Positions 12,848 to 25,763 of a stretch of 64,000 nucleotides of DNA are shown here, piece by piece. Position 1 is the first letter of the stretch; every line of letters begins with the position of its first letter. The position numbers and the translations under genes were made by a program. Under the pieces are notes generated by a model, which was given only the letters and a program-made list of their open reading frames with translations, made no database searches and had not been told where the DNA came from. The stretch comes from Pocillopora verrucosa (Eukaryota > Cnidaria > Anthozoa > Scleractinia > Pocilloporidae), in contig NC_089320.1 in NCBI RefSeq assembly GCF_036669915.1, positions 13,630,287 through 13,694,286 on the forward strand, read 5' to 3'.

Positions 12848-15689
12848 TTACTTTTCACAGATGTACCCTCTACGGTCTTCACACTCATTATCGTGCCACT
12901 CCGCATCGTAATTCCTTAGCAGAAATGATCCCATTCTTATTCCACTACAATTCTTCAAAGGTATGCCGCTTGGCTGGGATTCGTGCCACTTTTGAAATCC
13001 CGCGAGAATGCTTCCGTCAGACCACTTCCAGATCCCTTCAGTTTCTTCATCTGTCAATCCAATCCAGTAACCTACGCCATCAGCCAAAAATGTCGTTTTG
13101 ATAAAGTCGTTTTCTTCAGAGGAATCAATCTTCACCAACTGAGCACCATTGTTTGAGGAACATTCCAATTTTGCGCTGTGCCAGGACTTTTTGCTTACGG
13201 GAAGGTGAATGCCAACCTGCAGGACACCCTTAAAAAAGATAAAGAAATAAATGAATTAATGTAATCAAAATCGATATCCTAAGCTTGCTCTTATGTTTTG
13301 TATGAAGGGAACGCTTTGTATTGACTCGAACTTGACTCGAGACAGTTTTAATCATCATTTAGTGCATGTTTCTTCATATTGGAGTGGCTCTCATTTGCTT
13401 AAGTTTTTCAGAGGACAACGGTGACGAGGGCGAAAGCAGCAGTGACAGCGCTGACGAGGACGAGAAAAACAAAGCTCACACGGTTGGAAATCATTCGACA
13501 TTATATTAAGAGAGTGACCCAATTGGATCATTGTGGGACCTTTATAATCGATGAAAAAGCAAACCACGACTAAAAAAACATGGAATATAAAATTAAAAAC
13601 AATGATTACACATCGGACGCAATTTGAAATATTTAGGGTTTTGTAATCAAGTTGTAAACCTTACCAGGTGGAGTTAGACCAAGCATCATCTCTTTTGACG
13701 AAGATAGCGGCGACGATAGCAACAGCGGAAACGGAGACAATGGTAATGATGCTGATGATGACATCAACGACGGCGAAGGCAAAAGTGACATTGACGGCCG
13801 AGGTGAATACTTGGATGATGGCAATGCTGTTGATGACGACATCACCGGAGACGACGGAGATAGCGACAACGCTGAGGTTGGTAACCATGTTGACGAAGAA
13901 GACAATGCTAACCACGGTGACAACACAGCGGATGCTTTTTGAGATCATGAACAAATTTTATTCATGTCAAGTCATCTTTATTCTAGCTCTAAATAATTAT
14001 GGGACCTGTATAGCCTATCATCCTACAGGCTTCGTAAGGGTCGGAGAGAAACTTCTTACATAAGAGATAATTGAAAATCAGCTTTTAAACATAGTTTACT
14101 ATATGAACTAAAAAAAATTTTCATGATTCAGTCGATGTTGTTTGTTTGTTTGTCATTTGTTTTCGATTGGTTTAGTTTGTCTATATTGGAATTTTCGCAT
14201 TCTTTTGTAACCTTTTCCGCCAAATTATCATAGGCTGTTGGTTTTCCTTTAAGAAAAGAAAACAAGAGACTTGTCTTCATTATCTTGACGCAATATTCAT
14301 TGTTCAGTCATCAGTATCCAATAATTTAATTTTGTGACAATGGTCTTACAAACGAAAACAACTACATCATGCAAGTAACTGTCAGAAACGTAAGCCTAGT
14401 TACACTTCTCCCTAAGATATACCTTGATCAACATTTGTTCCTCCTTCAACGCTAATATATCGATATCCTTTATCAGTGAACCCAGCTTGACATAATGTGT
14501 TGCTCGAACATGGGTTGCTTTCACAAGAATTCTAAAAAGAATAAAATGAAAACACGTCTATAGAGTTCAGTCTATTGATTTTTTGTACCTGGGAGTCGAC
14601 GTTTGTGTAATAACTAATTCAATAAAAGGATGATTCGGCTCTTAATCAGGATTTAACCACAAAACACAAGCCGCCCAACTGAAAATAGTGTGTACTTTTA
14701 AGCAGTACACAAGTTCTAAGCCATAGATTGCGCTCTCTGTCGGTTTCTCTAATTGCACGGCAATAACGTTTCGCTTTTATGAAACAAATCAACAAGATAG
14801 CACGAGAATGGTGCATTATTTTGATACTGAAAAGTAATGGCGAGGAAAGTTAGAGCGGTTATGAACAACGGTTATAATCCTTATCTCGATGAGACTTCAT
14901 GGATTATACCTCAAGGGGGGAAATCACTACTAAAAAAATCCAACCAATAAAAACCTTTTTAAGATTTAAAAGCCTTTTGAGAACTTATTTATTAGCTGAA
15001 TCGACAAAGTATGTGAAACAATCATAAAAAGCAAATTAAAGTGCACAAATTAGAAATGTAATGTAATGGTTCGACGGTAGGACTGAATAAAGTGCATTGA
15101 GGGTTTGTTCATGACTTCTAATTAGATAAGAGAAGTAAGGTCTCTGTTGAAGCTGTTTTTTAGGTGCCCTCTCTGAGATGAAACAAGAGACTTAATTACT
15201 CACCACCTACGCAGAGCAGTTGAATGCGATCATTGTACTCTTAGACGAAATAAAAATAAAGAATAAGCTAAGTCAAAAAAATAAGCATCTTGAAATAAAA
15301 TTTGTTTGGAGGCGTAAATAAAAACGTCTCCCCATTGAGTAGGACAGTGGTCAGAATGGGACTGTGTGGACGCTGCAGCCCGATGACAACCAAATTAAAC
15401 CAGAAACATTATTTCTAAATTTCTGTCCTCAACTTAACTGCTTATAAGAAAAGTTACCTTGATAAAAAGGGACAATGACAATTAAAATCATAATCAAAAA
15501 ATTATCAAATAGATTCTGGAGATTTCGATTTCATTCGTCACAAATTGATAATTTTAAATAACATCTGGTCGTACTATTATTGCTATTAAGAGCTTCGTCA
15601 ATTCATGAAGCGAAAATAAACGAAATATTCATACTTTAATTAACTGATGACTTCAAGAGAAAGAAAACGAGACATTCACCCTTGCCATA
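12848..15689 (-). pseudogene. Gene B: broken PAN-less paralogue of gene C with C-type lectin exon
   Basis: Remnant exons on the minus strand: signal type 15689-15654, EGF 14531-14423, Ser-rich about 13940-13670, and lectin about 13225-12848. The lesions are independent. The signal exon is frameshifted into a stop after 11 codons and has no donor. The PAN exon is absent, although its flanking intron sequence aligns with gene C on both sides. The EGF lost its last three cysteines (RYISVEGG). The Ser-rich exon is frameshifted at its start. The lectin exon has a 20-nt deletion after its TGG CAT codons that removes a conserved cysteine and shifts the frame. The rest of the lectin fold is still open (YWIGLTDEETEG, WKWSDGS, EWHDNEC), so the decay is fairly recent. 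Confidence 0.8.
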
Positions 15690-16832
15690 CTTTTTCTTTT
15701 CTTCATCAGGTGGGCGCCAAATGACGAACATGGTGACTGTGTTTATGCCAGCTCTTCTTTGCTTTAAAATTTTAAGAGCAAGATCCTTGAAACTGATCAG
15801 CAAGTGACCAACAAGTATTTTAGCAAAACAAATAACGATAACATTTCTTTCCACGATGAGATTAATTTCTTAGAATTGGAGTGAACTTCTTGAAAGCATT
15901 GGAAATAAAGTAGTCGTCTGTTAGTGTCAGAAAACTCTAACTACAACTCAATTAATTCAATAGTCAGTGTTTATCATACAAATGAAATCTCTAAGGAGTG
16001 TGCCCTTTTGGAGATAGGTGTCACAAACAGGGCGGCGACGCCCAGTAATTTAAGCCTGATATGGAACACTAACCCTGCTTACAAGCGTCCGCCTCTACTT
16101 TCAATCTATGAAATATGACTGATATTATGATTCTAGGACATCACCTCAAACAGAGACAGAACTCTTTTCAGGTGAAAAAGAACAACATTCAGTTCACTTT
16201 TAAAAGGTGAAAAAGGAATATCAAACAAGATTCACTGTACAATTTTTGTCCTCAAGCAAGGTTTTTTTAACTATTTGTCTTTACAGCTTCACCAAACTAT
16301 CAGTGAGGATTTATTCAACTTTTTTTGACAGTATTAATCAGTCTTGGATTCAATTTCAAGTTGATTTTTTATATCTGTATACCGCTCTTTTGCACATAGG
16401 CAGCTTTTTTCTTCTTGTACGAAACTTTTTGACAAAAATTGGCCTAGTACATATATTTCATCAAGTCTCCTGTAAAACAAATATAAAACTTCGGGATATT
16501 TTTCCCATCTACAATCATGGACACTTAGCATCGCAAATCTGTGAATGTCAAGTCATCGTGACTGCGTGATGAATGTCGTTGTGGTTTTACAAAGAGAGAG
16601 TTTATAAACGGGCCGAGAATCTAAAACTAAGTGAGATCTATTGGACGGCCGTTATTTTGGTTTGTCTGGTGGCCTTTTGTGTATCAACATGTGTTCTTAG
16701 TCATAACAGATATCAGCTCCCGTAGAAGTAAAAAATAAAGAAGGAACAAATTGGGTGAACAAATGAATACAAAGCTAACTATTAAAAGAGTGAGACAAAT
16801 GTACAAAATATGATGAAAACGATCCCCAAATT

Positions 16833-19800
16833 TTACTTTTCACAGATGTACCCTCTAAAGTCTCCACACTCATTATCGTGCCACTCTGCATCGTAATTCC
16901 TGAACCAAAACGATCCCGTTCTTATTCCACCGCAATTTTGCTTACGTTTGCCATTTGGCTGGGATTTGTGCCACTTTCGAAATCCTGCGAGAATGCTTCC
17001 GTCAGACCATTTCCAGCTTCCTTCAGTCTCTTCATCGGTTAATCCAATCCAGTAATCTGCGCCATTAGCCAAAAATGTCGTCTTAATAAAGTCGTTTTCT
17101 CCAGAAGTATCAATTTTCACCAACTGGGCACCACTGCTGGAACATTTCAATTTTGCGTTGTTCCAGCTCTTTACATCTGTGGTAAGCTGATAGCACGAGC
17201 TTTGGAAAGAATGCCAATCTTCGGAACACGCTAAAAAAGGAAAAAAAAATTATTATTAAAATATATCAATTAAAATTAATTCGCTAAGCTCGTTCTTATA
17301 TTTTGTATCAATATCATTGTAGATATCTGTCTGTAAATCCTATTCCTAAGGAAGGGTCTCTTATGGTCAGTCAGAGAAGTCAGTCAATCAATCGGTCGAC
17401 CAATCAATCAATCCACCAATATATCAATAAGTTAAAAGGCAAAACTCTTTAACCGTAGAGAAATACAGTGATTGGCCTTGTTGCATTGAATTTCTTTTCT
17501 TTCTAAGGCGATCAAGTGCTAATCTTAAACTTGAGTTAACTCAATAACTTAAGTTAAGTTAAGTTATTGACATTCGATTTAGCATGGACTTCTTATGACC
17601 GTTACTTGAATTTTCCCACACCATATGGCTTTGACGACCTTAAAAATTTGCCTTAACTTAGAGAAATTTTGTCATTCTGTCATTCACTTAATTTCATATT
17701 TGTGTGACGCATATCTGGCCAAATTTCAGTGCGGACATTATAAGAATTGAGTTGTAAATTCGCCGAGAACGTTTTTATCACCAGTTCTTGTTCCATCATA
17801 ACGCCCTTCTTTCATTTTACTCGTGACTACTACCTCTGTCGTAGTATTTGTCGTCACGTAGTGTTTCGTCATAATCGAGCAGCTTTCATTTGGCCAAAGT
17901 TTCAGTATGGAACTTTTTAATTCTTTTGAAATACATACAAAGTTTAAGAATGGAGTTATAAACTATACCTGGTGGAGTTGGATCAGGCAATATGCCTGGC
18001 GACGAGGACGGTTGCGTCGGCGACGACCACGAGGATTGGGACGACGGTATTGACAGGGGTTGCGATGATGAGGAAGAAAGAAACGTCGACGTAGGCGTCG
18101 GTGACGGGGTTGACGACGTTGATGAAGACGAGGACGATAGTGATGATGTTGTCGACGACAACGACGAAGACGAAGACGATGACGACGGCGGTGACGACGA
18201 TGTCAAAGATAACGACAATGAAAGAGATGATGATGGAGATGATGATAATGATGATGGGGATGAGGAAGACCACGAGGATTGGGACGACGGTAGTGACGGT
18301 GATTGCGATGATGAGGAGGAGAGAAACGTCGACGTAGGCGGTGACGACGTTGACAAAGACGAGGACGATAATGATGATGTTGTCGACGACAACGACGACG
18401 AAGACGAAGAGGAATATGAAGACGAAGACGACGACGATGACGACGACGACAACGACGATGAGGAAGATAACGACAATGAAAAAGACGATGATGGAGATGA
18501 TAATGGTGATGATGGCGATGAGGAAGACGACAAAAATGTTGATAACGGTGACAACAGAGTGGACACTGCTGGAGATTATGAAAAAGTTATGTTCTTAAAT
18601 TATGTAAAAGTGCATAAAGTGTATCACGACCACACAATCACAACCTAAAAGTCATTCAGTTAATGACAAGTTTTTAAATAGTCTGGATATACTAGTAAGC
18701 ACTGACAAGCAATTGAGTACATGTGGTTGTTCTGCTTTTCTTGAAAAGCTAAATATTCATTTTGATATTACAGATTGGACAGCTAGTATGTCATTGAATC
18801 CTAGTATTCTTCGCCTTTTTAATGTTCCCAACCGTTTATCTTAGTGTTCCTAACCGTTTATGCTCTGACTTCAAATTGTTTCTCTTTGTCTGTTTCTTTG
18901 CTTGATTGAATATGCTTGTTTTTGTTTGTAAAAGAAATAAATTTCACCCCAAAATTTACCTTCATTGTAATTAGCTCCTTGTTCCAACCCTTCAGCAAAA
19001 ATACACCGGTATCCTCTATTAGTGAACCCAGCCTGACATAAAGTGTTGCTCGGACAGGGGCTGCCTTCACAGGAATTCTAAAAAAAAGGATGTAAGGGCT
19101 TAAGTCGGAGACAATGTGTGTATTCACAGTTTTAACTTACATGAGGTTGATTCGGGTTTAACCAGGATTTAAGCGCAAACACTAAATCACTTCATTGAAA
19201 ATATTGTCTACATTACATCATCAGAAGTACTTTAGGAATTTGGCATTTTCAGATGCTCGATGGACATGATTGGAATGATTTCATTATTTACTCAAGAGCC
19301 GTGTATGACATCTACAGAAATACTCTAAATAGCAATAGTTTCGTGTTATTTCACTTTGTCAAGAAAAAAAAAAGGCATTTCATCACTCAATTAAATTCAA
19401 GCGACTAATAACGTCATTTCTTGAGTAAGGTTGATTCATTTTTAAAAGAATATTTGAATTTTGCTTTGGATAATCGATCCAAAAGTGCTCTTATGATAAA
19501 TTGTTATGTTACTTACCAAGATGTGTTGGAAGATGTATTCTCTCTTTTGTAAAAAATTGCTGCTGGAGACTTGCAGGTGAGTGCGATTGCTGAGCTCACA
19601 TGTTGGTGTATCACTGTGTAATGGACCATAGTTGTAGGACACACAGTTGGGTTCTTGGAAACAGTTTGACCGACACTGTGACTGACTTTGAACACTGATA
19701 TCTCTTATAACATGGTTTCTAAGAATCTTATCCTTGGTTACAGGCTCGAATTGGATGGTTCGGCAGTTGTTGTTAAGAGCTAGTAAAGAATGAATCGCAA

Positions 19801-20643
19801 AGAACCGATTGTTATATACAATAACTCCTATCTTGGTGAGACTCCCTGACCTGCACCACACGGGATGCAATCATTACTAAATTGATTCTATTAATTGCAG
19901 TTTTTTTTAGATTTAGAAGTCCCTTTAAAACTTTTCATTGGATCAATCAAGAAAATGTGTAAAAAAATTGTGAAAGCCAAATTAAATTTATCGTATTTAG
20001 GTGCTAAACCTAACTATTTCCGTGATAACCCGTGTTGTATTTGCTGGCCAATTAGGCAGGAGGATTAAGGTCAGTGTTCGAGCCGCTTTTGAGGTGATGG
20101 GATGGGATGAAACAAGCAACTTAATTACACCACCCACGCACAACAAGAGCATGGTATCAGTGTGCTCTGAAACTACTAAAAAACATTCGATTAAAAAGCA
20201 GCCTCAAATATTCAGAGGGATAAGTTTGTTGAAAAAAATTAGAAAGGCATTTAAAAACGTCTTCTTATCATGTATAAAAGTACTGTGTAGCTGCTGCGTC
20301 CTCTCGCAACCTATTTAACATTGACACAATTTTGTTTTTTTAATTTCTGTTCTTAATCTCAACCTCCCATTTGAAAAGTTACTTTGATAAATAGAAGAAT
20401 CTTGAGAATTCAAACCCACAGTTAGCTCGGATCCAAAAATTTCCATATTCGCTTTGGAGATTTAGATTTCATTGGTCACAAAATCGATTCTTTAAATTGA
20501 TCTTTAGTCGTAGTATTATTGGTTTCAAAGAGCTTCGTTAATTCATAGGGCGAAAAAAGGAATAGAAAAATCAAAAAAGTATTCTTACTTGCATAAATTG
20601 AAGGCATCAAGAGAAAGACAACGAAGTATAATGCCCTCGCCAT
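16833..20643 (-). CDS. Gene C: secreted PAN-EGF-Ser-rich-C-type lectin protein
   Basis: Five exons on the minus strand: 20643-20589 (signal, MARALYFVVFLLMPSIYA), 19779-19517 (PAN), 19077-18960 (EGF), 18568-17969 (Ser-rich) and 17230-16833 (C-type lectin, with stop). Phases agree and the sum is 1434 nt, or 477 aa. PAN carries CVSYNYGP. The lectin domain begins ACSEDWHSF and shows YWIGLTDEETEG, WKWSDGS, a QPN triplet at the usual calcium site 2, and EWHDNEC near the end. Two EGF cysteines are replaced by F and Y (CIFAEG, ANYNEG), which suggests that one disulfide is lost. The Ser-rich exon would form an extended, possibly O-glycosylated stalk. The likely product is a secreted lectin-like matrix or recognition protein. 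Its ligand is unknown. Confidence 0.8.
17969..18568 (-). repeat. Low-complexity Ser/Thr/Pro-rich exon of gene C made of trinucleotide-like repeats
   Basis: This 600-nt exon is built from imperfect GAC/GAT/GAA-type triplets on the plus strand. On the minus strand they read as a long Ser run ending DPTPPG just before a GT donor. It begins after an AG acceptor in phase 1 and ends in phase 1, so it can be gained or lost without a frameshift. The plus strand is also open for 218 codons as a D/E-rich frame, which I treat as a by-product of the triplet repeat. A shorter relative sits in gene B near 13670-13940. Confidence 0.8.
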
Positions 20644-20819
20644 GCTCTCAACAGAAAACATCAGGCGGCAAAATGAAAACGGAGCTTACCTTGGCACGGA
20701 ATCTCGTTATATTTATGGCTTGTGGAGTTAGTCTTACATATGAATGGTTAATGAGAAAAAACAATAGGAATCCCTCCATCTAACACCTGGCACAAGAAGA
20801 CACTTTTTCTCGAGACAAT

Positions 20820-22000
20820 GGAAAAGATTTTCATCGCTCTTCCTACTGTCGGATTTTGTCTTTTGCCTTTTTGCTTGGCATTTTCATAAATTCGGATAGG
20901 AATCCTTATTCTGAAGGTCTAAATCGGGTGATTATTATTTCAGGTCGCGGTTAACCCCACCATTGTTTAATTAGTAATGATACAATATCCATACAATCGA
21001 ACAGCTGAAAACAAATTTTCTCACTTTTTTTGACCGATGACATCATGTCCTTATTTGGTCAAAATAGATGTACTACATCACTATCGTATGGTAGTGTTCA
21101 GAAAATGTAGTCATCTGAGAATATTATTACTCGATTAAATGCGACATCCCCTCAGCCTAAGAAATTCTATCACTAATGATTTCACTCCTATCATTACTCT
21201 ACCGTTGCAATGACTAGGTGACGTACTTTCAGGCTGTCAGAACCATGCTAACTTACACGAACACAAACAAACACACAAGCCACCAAGTCATGTTATTTCT
21301 AGAACATTTCACCATTTTCCGTAAAGTCCAAAAAAGGGTGGTAAACGAAAAGGAAACGCGTACTTCAGAGTTACCGGTCGTTTCATAGGCACGAACGTTT
21401 TGTACTCAGGCGTTTCCTACCCAGTTCGGTCGTTTCGTACCCATACAGATAAATTATGTTCTCAACGTTAATAATTGGAGAAAAAGTGTATCGCCTACCC
21501 CGCGCTGGGCAATAGTTAAGTTAATGGAATAAAGGGGTAAGTTGCTAAAGAAACTGTGGTGCTGCGTCGGTGGGGGAGTATGAGGAGATAATTTGGTTTT
21601 ATCAACTTCGTGATAATTGAGTTTTGTTTGTCAAGAAGGTCACAAGTATACAAAGCAGATTGTTTGTTTGAATCTTACTCGTTTGACTCTTCTAACTTGT
21701 CGTACGCGACGATTGACATCTGTTCACGTGCTGGTGCGTGAGTTATTTCGAATAAATGTGTAAATAGATCAGCGGTTTGGGTACAAAACCGACTCAAACT
21801 TGGGTACGAAACGACTGGATACCTACTTAAAGATGCATTGTGTTCGAAACGTCTTGAGTTTCCCTCCTATTTTTTCTTTTTTTTAAACAGATATTTTAAA
21901 CTTGTCAATTTTCTTTCGCTTAAATTACGAGACAGCGGTTCTTTCTTATGTTTTCCTTTGAAATTTTTGAGCAGAAAATTGTTGGGTGGCTGGCATCATT
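20820..22000. other. Intergenic stretch between genes C and D
   Basis: No coding region recognised. The middle is occupied by an inverted-repeat element (about 21370-21835). That element contains a block near 21550-21580 related in reverse orientation to the repeat at about 63360-63400. Confidence 0.5.
21370..21835. mobile_element. Possible MITE with sub-repeated inverted ends
   Basis: The left end carries ggtcgtttcataggcacg and then ggtcgtttcgtaccc. The right end carries gggtacaaaaccgac and gggtacgaaacgac, the reverse complements of the same motif. Each end therefore has two imperfect copies of GTCGTTTCGTACCC, facing inward. The interior has no coding frame. It is probably a non-autonomous DNA element, but no target-site duplication was pinned down. 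Confidence 0.55.
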
Positions 22001-22053
22001 GACTATCACGTGCATGCCCAAAGTTTGACCACGGAGTAGATCCTCTGCTGTTC

Positions 22054-24677
22054 TCACGAGCTCTTCCCTCGATTTTGAACAGCCAAAACTTGCTCCAGAG
22101 TTAACGCTACGTCATAAACTTGCACTCGTGAAACTCTCCCTTTGAACTGTCGACCATCACCACTCTTCACACCGATTCTAACGTCATAGTTAGTGGCCAT
22201 TGAATGAAATCCAATATCCAGTTGTGCGACCTCTATACCATCGACCCACATCCGAGTAATCCCAGTATTGTAGTCATAGGAAGTGGCTACATATGCCCAC
22301 CGTCCAATCATCAGTGGGGTGGGACTCAGTAAGTATCTAAACAACGGCCCGCCCCGTTCAGCCATACGGGAGAAAAACTTTCCGTTAACTATCCAAAAGT
22401 GAACTTCCCAATCCCCCGAGGGTCTGTAGTTGAAAAGAGGCCCATCCTGCCCTTGTGGATACACCCACATCAGCACCGTCAGGGAATACTGGACATCCAA
22501 ACCACCGAGATTGGGAAGTGTGATAAAGCTATTCTGAGTACCCAGGAACTGGTGAGAGCCTTCACATTCCCCATCCGGTCCATCTGCGAGCTGCACATTG
22601 GAAGGAATACCATCCGGTTGATTGCCCATCATGTCTTTTGTTCCATAGGCAGAATTTAAAGGGTATAAGGCAACAGGTTCCCTTACAGCTGAAACAAAGG
22701 AAAGTTTTGATGACCATAAGTCATTCTTATGACTTGAATAAGTGAAACTGCAAGTTTGATAAAAACTCCGTGCACCGTGCTCGTGATGGAAAAGAATATG
22801 GCAAAATATAATCAAATAATCGAAACAAAATGAAAGTTTCGATGACCATAAGTCATTCTAGTGACTTGAATAAGTGAAACGGCCAATGTGATAAAAATTC
22901 TGTGTATCGTACTCGTGATAGAAAAGAATGCGACAAAGAATAATCAAAGAAAAAAAATAACTTTGAAGACAAAGAATAATCAAAGAAAAAAAATAACTTT
23001 AAAGGCAAATGTATACAGCATAAAGAGGAGCATTCCTATCAGACTTAAACAATACTAAGGATCCTTAGTATTTATAACTGTTTTTCTTTTTTTAATTACA
23101 CATAAAGATTACCTATCTCGCAGTGCTCTCCTTCAAAGCCCGAAGGACAAACACATCGGTATTTTTTCATAGTGTAGCCAACTTGACACTGTGCATTTAT
23201 CGGACATGAGCTGTTTTCACAGTGGTTCTGTAAGAATGATGTCAGTCAGTAAATGCAATAACAAAGGATTTCCAGCAAAATAACTCGATACTTGGATATA
23301 TAAGCTTACTGTTACGATAGTTTTTCAAAGATTACTTTTCCCACTCACCAGCACGCTTCGATAAATGTAGCCTTCCTTCATTATGAAGTCAGTATTGGAT
23401 GCTTGCCGATGGCTTCGATTGTTAAGGTCACACTGTTTTAATTCACTGTCTTCAGGACCGCAGTTGTAAGAGACACAGTTTGGTTCTTTATAGCAGAAAA
23501 TTTCGCAGATATCGTTGTTGTTAACTGTCACAGTTCTGATAGTATTGTTTACTAGGATCTTATCGACGGTATGATGTTCGAATTGAATATTTCTGCAATC
23601 ACCCGGAAGGCATATCCCTGTTGTGAAAATAAAAACTACAATCGTATCCAATTAATTGAAAAGAGAAAGGACTGATTAAAATTGACCAGAGACATCAAAA
23701 GGTGTAGAGAGACATAAATTCACTTCCCAGCTGACTACAGATAGACTTTTTTTTAGTGTGCCTAAAATGCTAATATTTCGGTTGCCACTGAGAAGAACAA
23801 ATTATAGTATGTTTTACAAATATTAAGAATTCCAGTATATCATCAACAGAGAAAAATATTGCATGAAGACAATAATTTTTTTTAACCTGCTTTCTCCTTG
23901 TTTTGTAACTCTGTACTTGATACTAAAAACTCTTTGATTCTTAAATTTGAAACATTCGTTCGTTTATTTTGTAGATCGATTAGTTTGAAGTAATGAACGC
24001 CTAAAGAATTATCACTTAAGTACACTTCTTGAGTGAGGTTTGAAGATTCTTATCAGGCTGAACTTAATTGTTTCCAACAGAGTTTCTGTAAATATACATA
24101 TTGACTGAATTTAATATTATAAAGGGTACATAACTTCCCCTAGATGCCAAAATTTGCAAAATATTTAGATCGATTAGTCTGGAGTGATGACCGCTTAAAG
24201 CATTATCAATAAAGTACACCTCGTATAGTGTCTTTTAAAGACTCTTATCTGGCTGAACTGAATTGTTTCCAACGGAGTTTCTGTAGATGTACATATTGAC
24301 TGGAAAGAAATATCCTAAGAAGTGCATAACTTTCATTTATATTTGAGATAGCAAGCCGCCAAACTTTGGTTTATTTTAACTGTTAATTTGTTATCATTTT
24401 AAAGAATCATTTTTGTCAGGTTTTGCTTTTTTTACCATAACTTAATTAAGGTTTGCGCGGAATGAAACAGAAAACTAGTAGCATAGAACACACTGACTAG
24501 GCCTTCTGGTGAAGGTGGCCACCGTGATCAATGGTAACAAACCGTTTCCATGTTCCTTCGAGATTGGTCTTTAAAACAGGAGCGTGGCCTACTACACAAA
24601 ATAAGTTATCTATACTTGCCTCCGTTAACCGATGCTACAAGAAGAAGCAGTGAGAATATTTCCACGAGGGTATTCAT
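22054..24677 (-). CDS. Gene D: secreted PAN-EGF-LamG protein
   Basis: Four exons on the minus strand: 24677-24620 (signal, MNTLVEIFSLLLLVASVNG), 23617-23349 (PAN), 23227-23113 (EGF) and 22688-22054 (LamG/concanavalin-like, with stop). The sum is 1077 nt, or 358 aa. The frame only works if intron 1 uses a GC donor (G|GCAAGT), which matches the known GC-AG consensus. The nearby GT choice gives an early stop. PAN has CVSYNCGP. The EGF has six cysteines (CENSSC, CVCPSGFEGEHC). The last exon opens VALYPLNSAYG and shows VLMWVYPQGQDG, GRWAYVATSYD and MWVDGIEV, typical of LamG-like jelly-roll folds. It faces away from the plus-strand cluster. The likely product is a secreted adhesion or matrix protein. 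Confidence 0.82.
22690..23005. repeat. Tandem duplications in intron 3 of gene D
   Basis: The segment with gatgaccataagtcattct is present twice (about 22712 and 22840) with a period near 130 bp. It is followed by two copies of a unit of about 34 bp with gacaaagaataatcaaag. The duplication starts right at the LamG exon acceptor but does not copy a working AG. Confidence 0.7.
23973..24302. repeat. Two-copy tandem repeat, period about 195 bp, in intron 1 of gene D
   Basis: Copies start at agatcgattag (23973 and 24168) and both run through tggctgaact/aggctgaactt and gtttccaac to tacatattgactg. About 135-140 bp of each copy align. It is a local duplication within an intron, without coding content. 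Confidence 0.7.
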
Positions 24678-25763
24678 CTTTTTCAAAGGTCGTTGCAACA
24701 CGTTGCACAAATTGTTCATCAATAACCAGTCAAAATTTTCTTTTTGTCTTCAAGAGATGTACGGCTCTTGAGATGAAAATCGTCCGCTGGCTTAAACAAC
24801 AAATAAAATTAAGGAGCCGTTTTCAGTTTCCCTAAAACAAACCACCTGAATAAGAACCACAGGTGTCCTAAAAGTAATTACGTTTTGTTTGCACCATCGA
24901 ACCTGATACGACAATCCTATTACTATCTGTGTTCTTGACCAAGTTTCTTATCTATTTTCTATGATCTGTCCTAATTGTTTTGTTTCCTTTTATCTTTAAT
25001 TTTCCTTCTCTTAAGTGTACTAAGTATATGATGAGCCGCGTTGTGGATAGAAGCGATGAAGGCGTTAATTACTGAGGCCGCAATTAAGATCTGCTCAGTT
25101 TGAGGCTACTTTACATGTTAAGACTTGTAAAGCTGCCAAAATAGCCGTCTCATTTATTTGCTCAACATGGTTTTGCACCAAAATAGCAGAAACCTTTATA
25201 TATAATATAATCGCTTTGAAACTGTGCAATAATTAATTGCACGGCCCCTAACAGATTGAAATTAACCATGACAAACCTTGTGCTTTGTAAATAGGATACA
25301 AAATCAACAGAATTCTTCATTTTTCAGCCGCAAATACATTAAAGCCGATATTGCGATTATGCTTTTCTCTGTAGCTATGCCACGAATATTAACTTTTGTT
25401 TCCAACATTTTGATGAGGTCAATTTTCTGGGGAGCCTCTTTGCACTGCTTCACAAATGCTATTAACGTTAAGCAAAACAAAACGAACTTACAGAAAATAG
25501 ATCAACGCAAGTATCCATTAACTCCACCTGCAATAAACAAATGTCGAAACATGGATGATTGAAAGAGATTCTGTATCAACAACTTATCCCGTTTTTTGAC
25601 TTCCGTTTAAAATAATTCAAGTAAAATTTTGTAATGAATAAGAGATTGAAACCAATCAATCGAGAACACTGAATAATCTCACATGTTAACTAATGCTTGG
25701 TAATTTTCTGCTTTTGCTTGAAGCTGTAAATTTCACGTGTTTTTACTGCGTCAATGCATTTAA

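Noticed and set aside
13661-14063. Thr/Met-rich frame on the plus strand and Val/Ile-rich frame on the minus strand
   Set aside because: Both are alternative readings of the low-complexity relic exon of gene B.
17992-18648. 218-codon acidic (D/E-rich) frame on the plus strand, like an acid-rich matrix protein
   Set aside because: It is antisense to the Ser-rich exon of gene C, starts and ends without plausible splice or signal context, and is explained by the triplet repeat.
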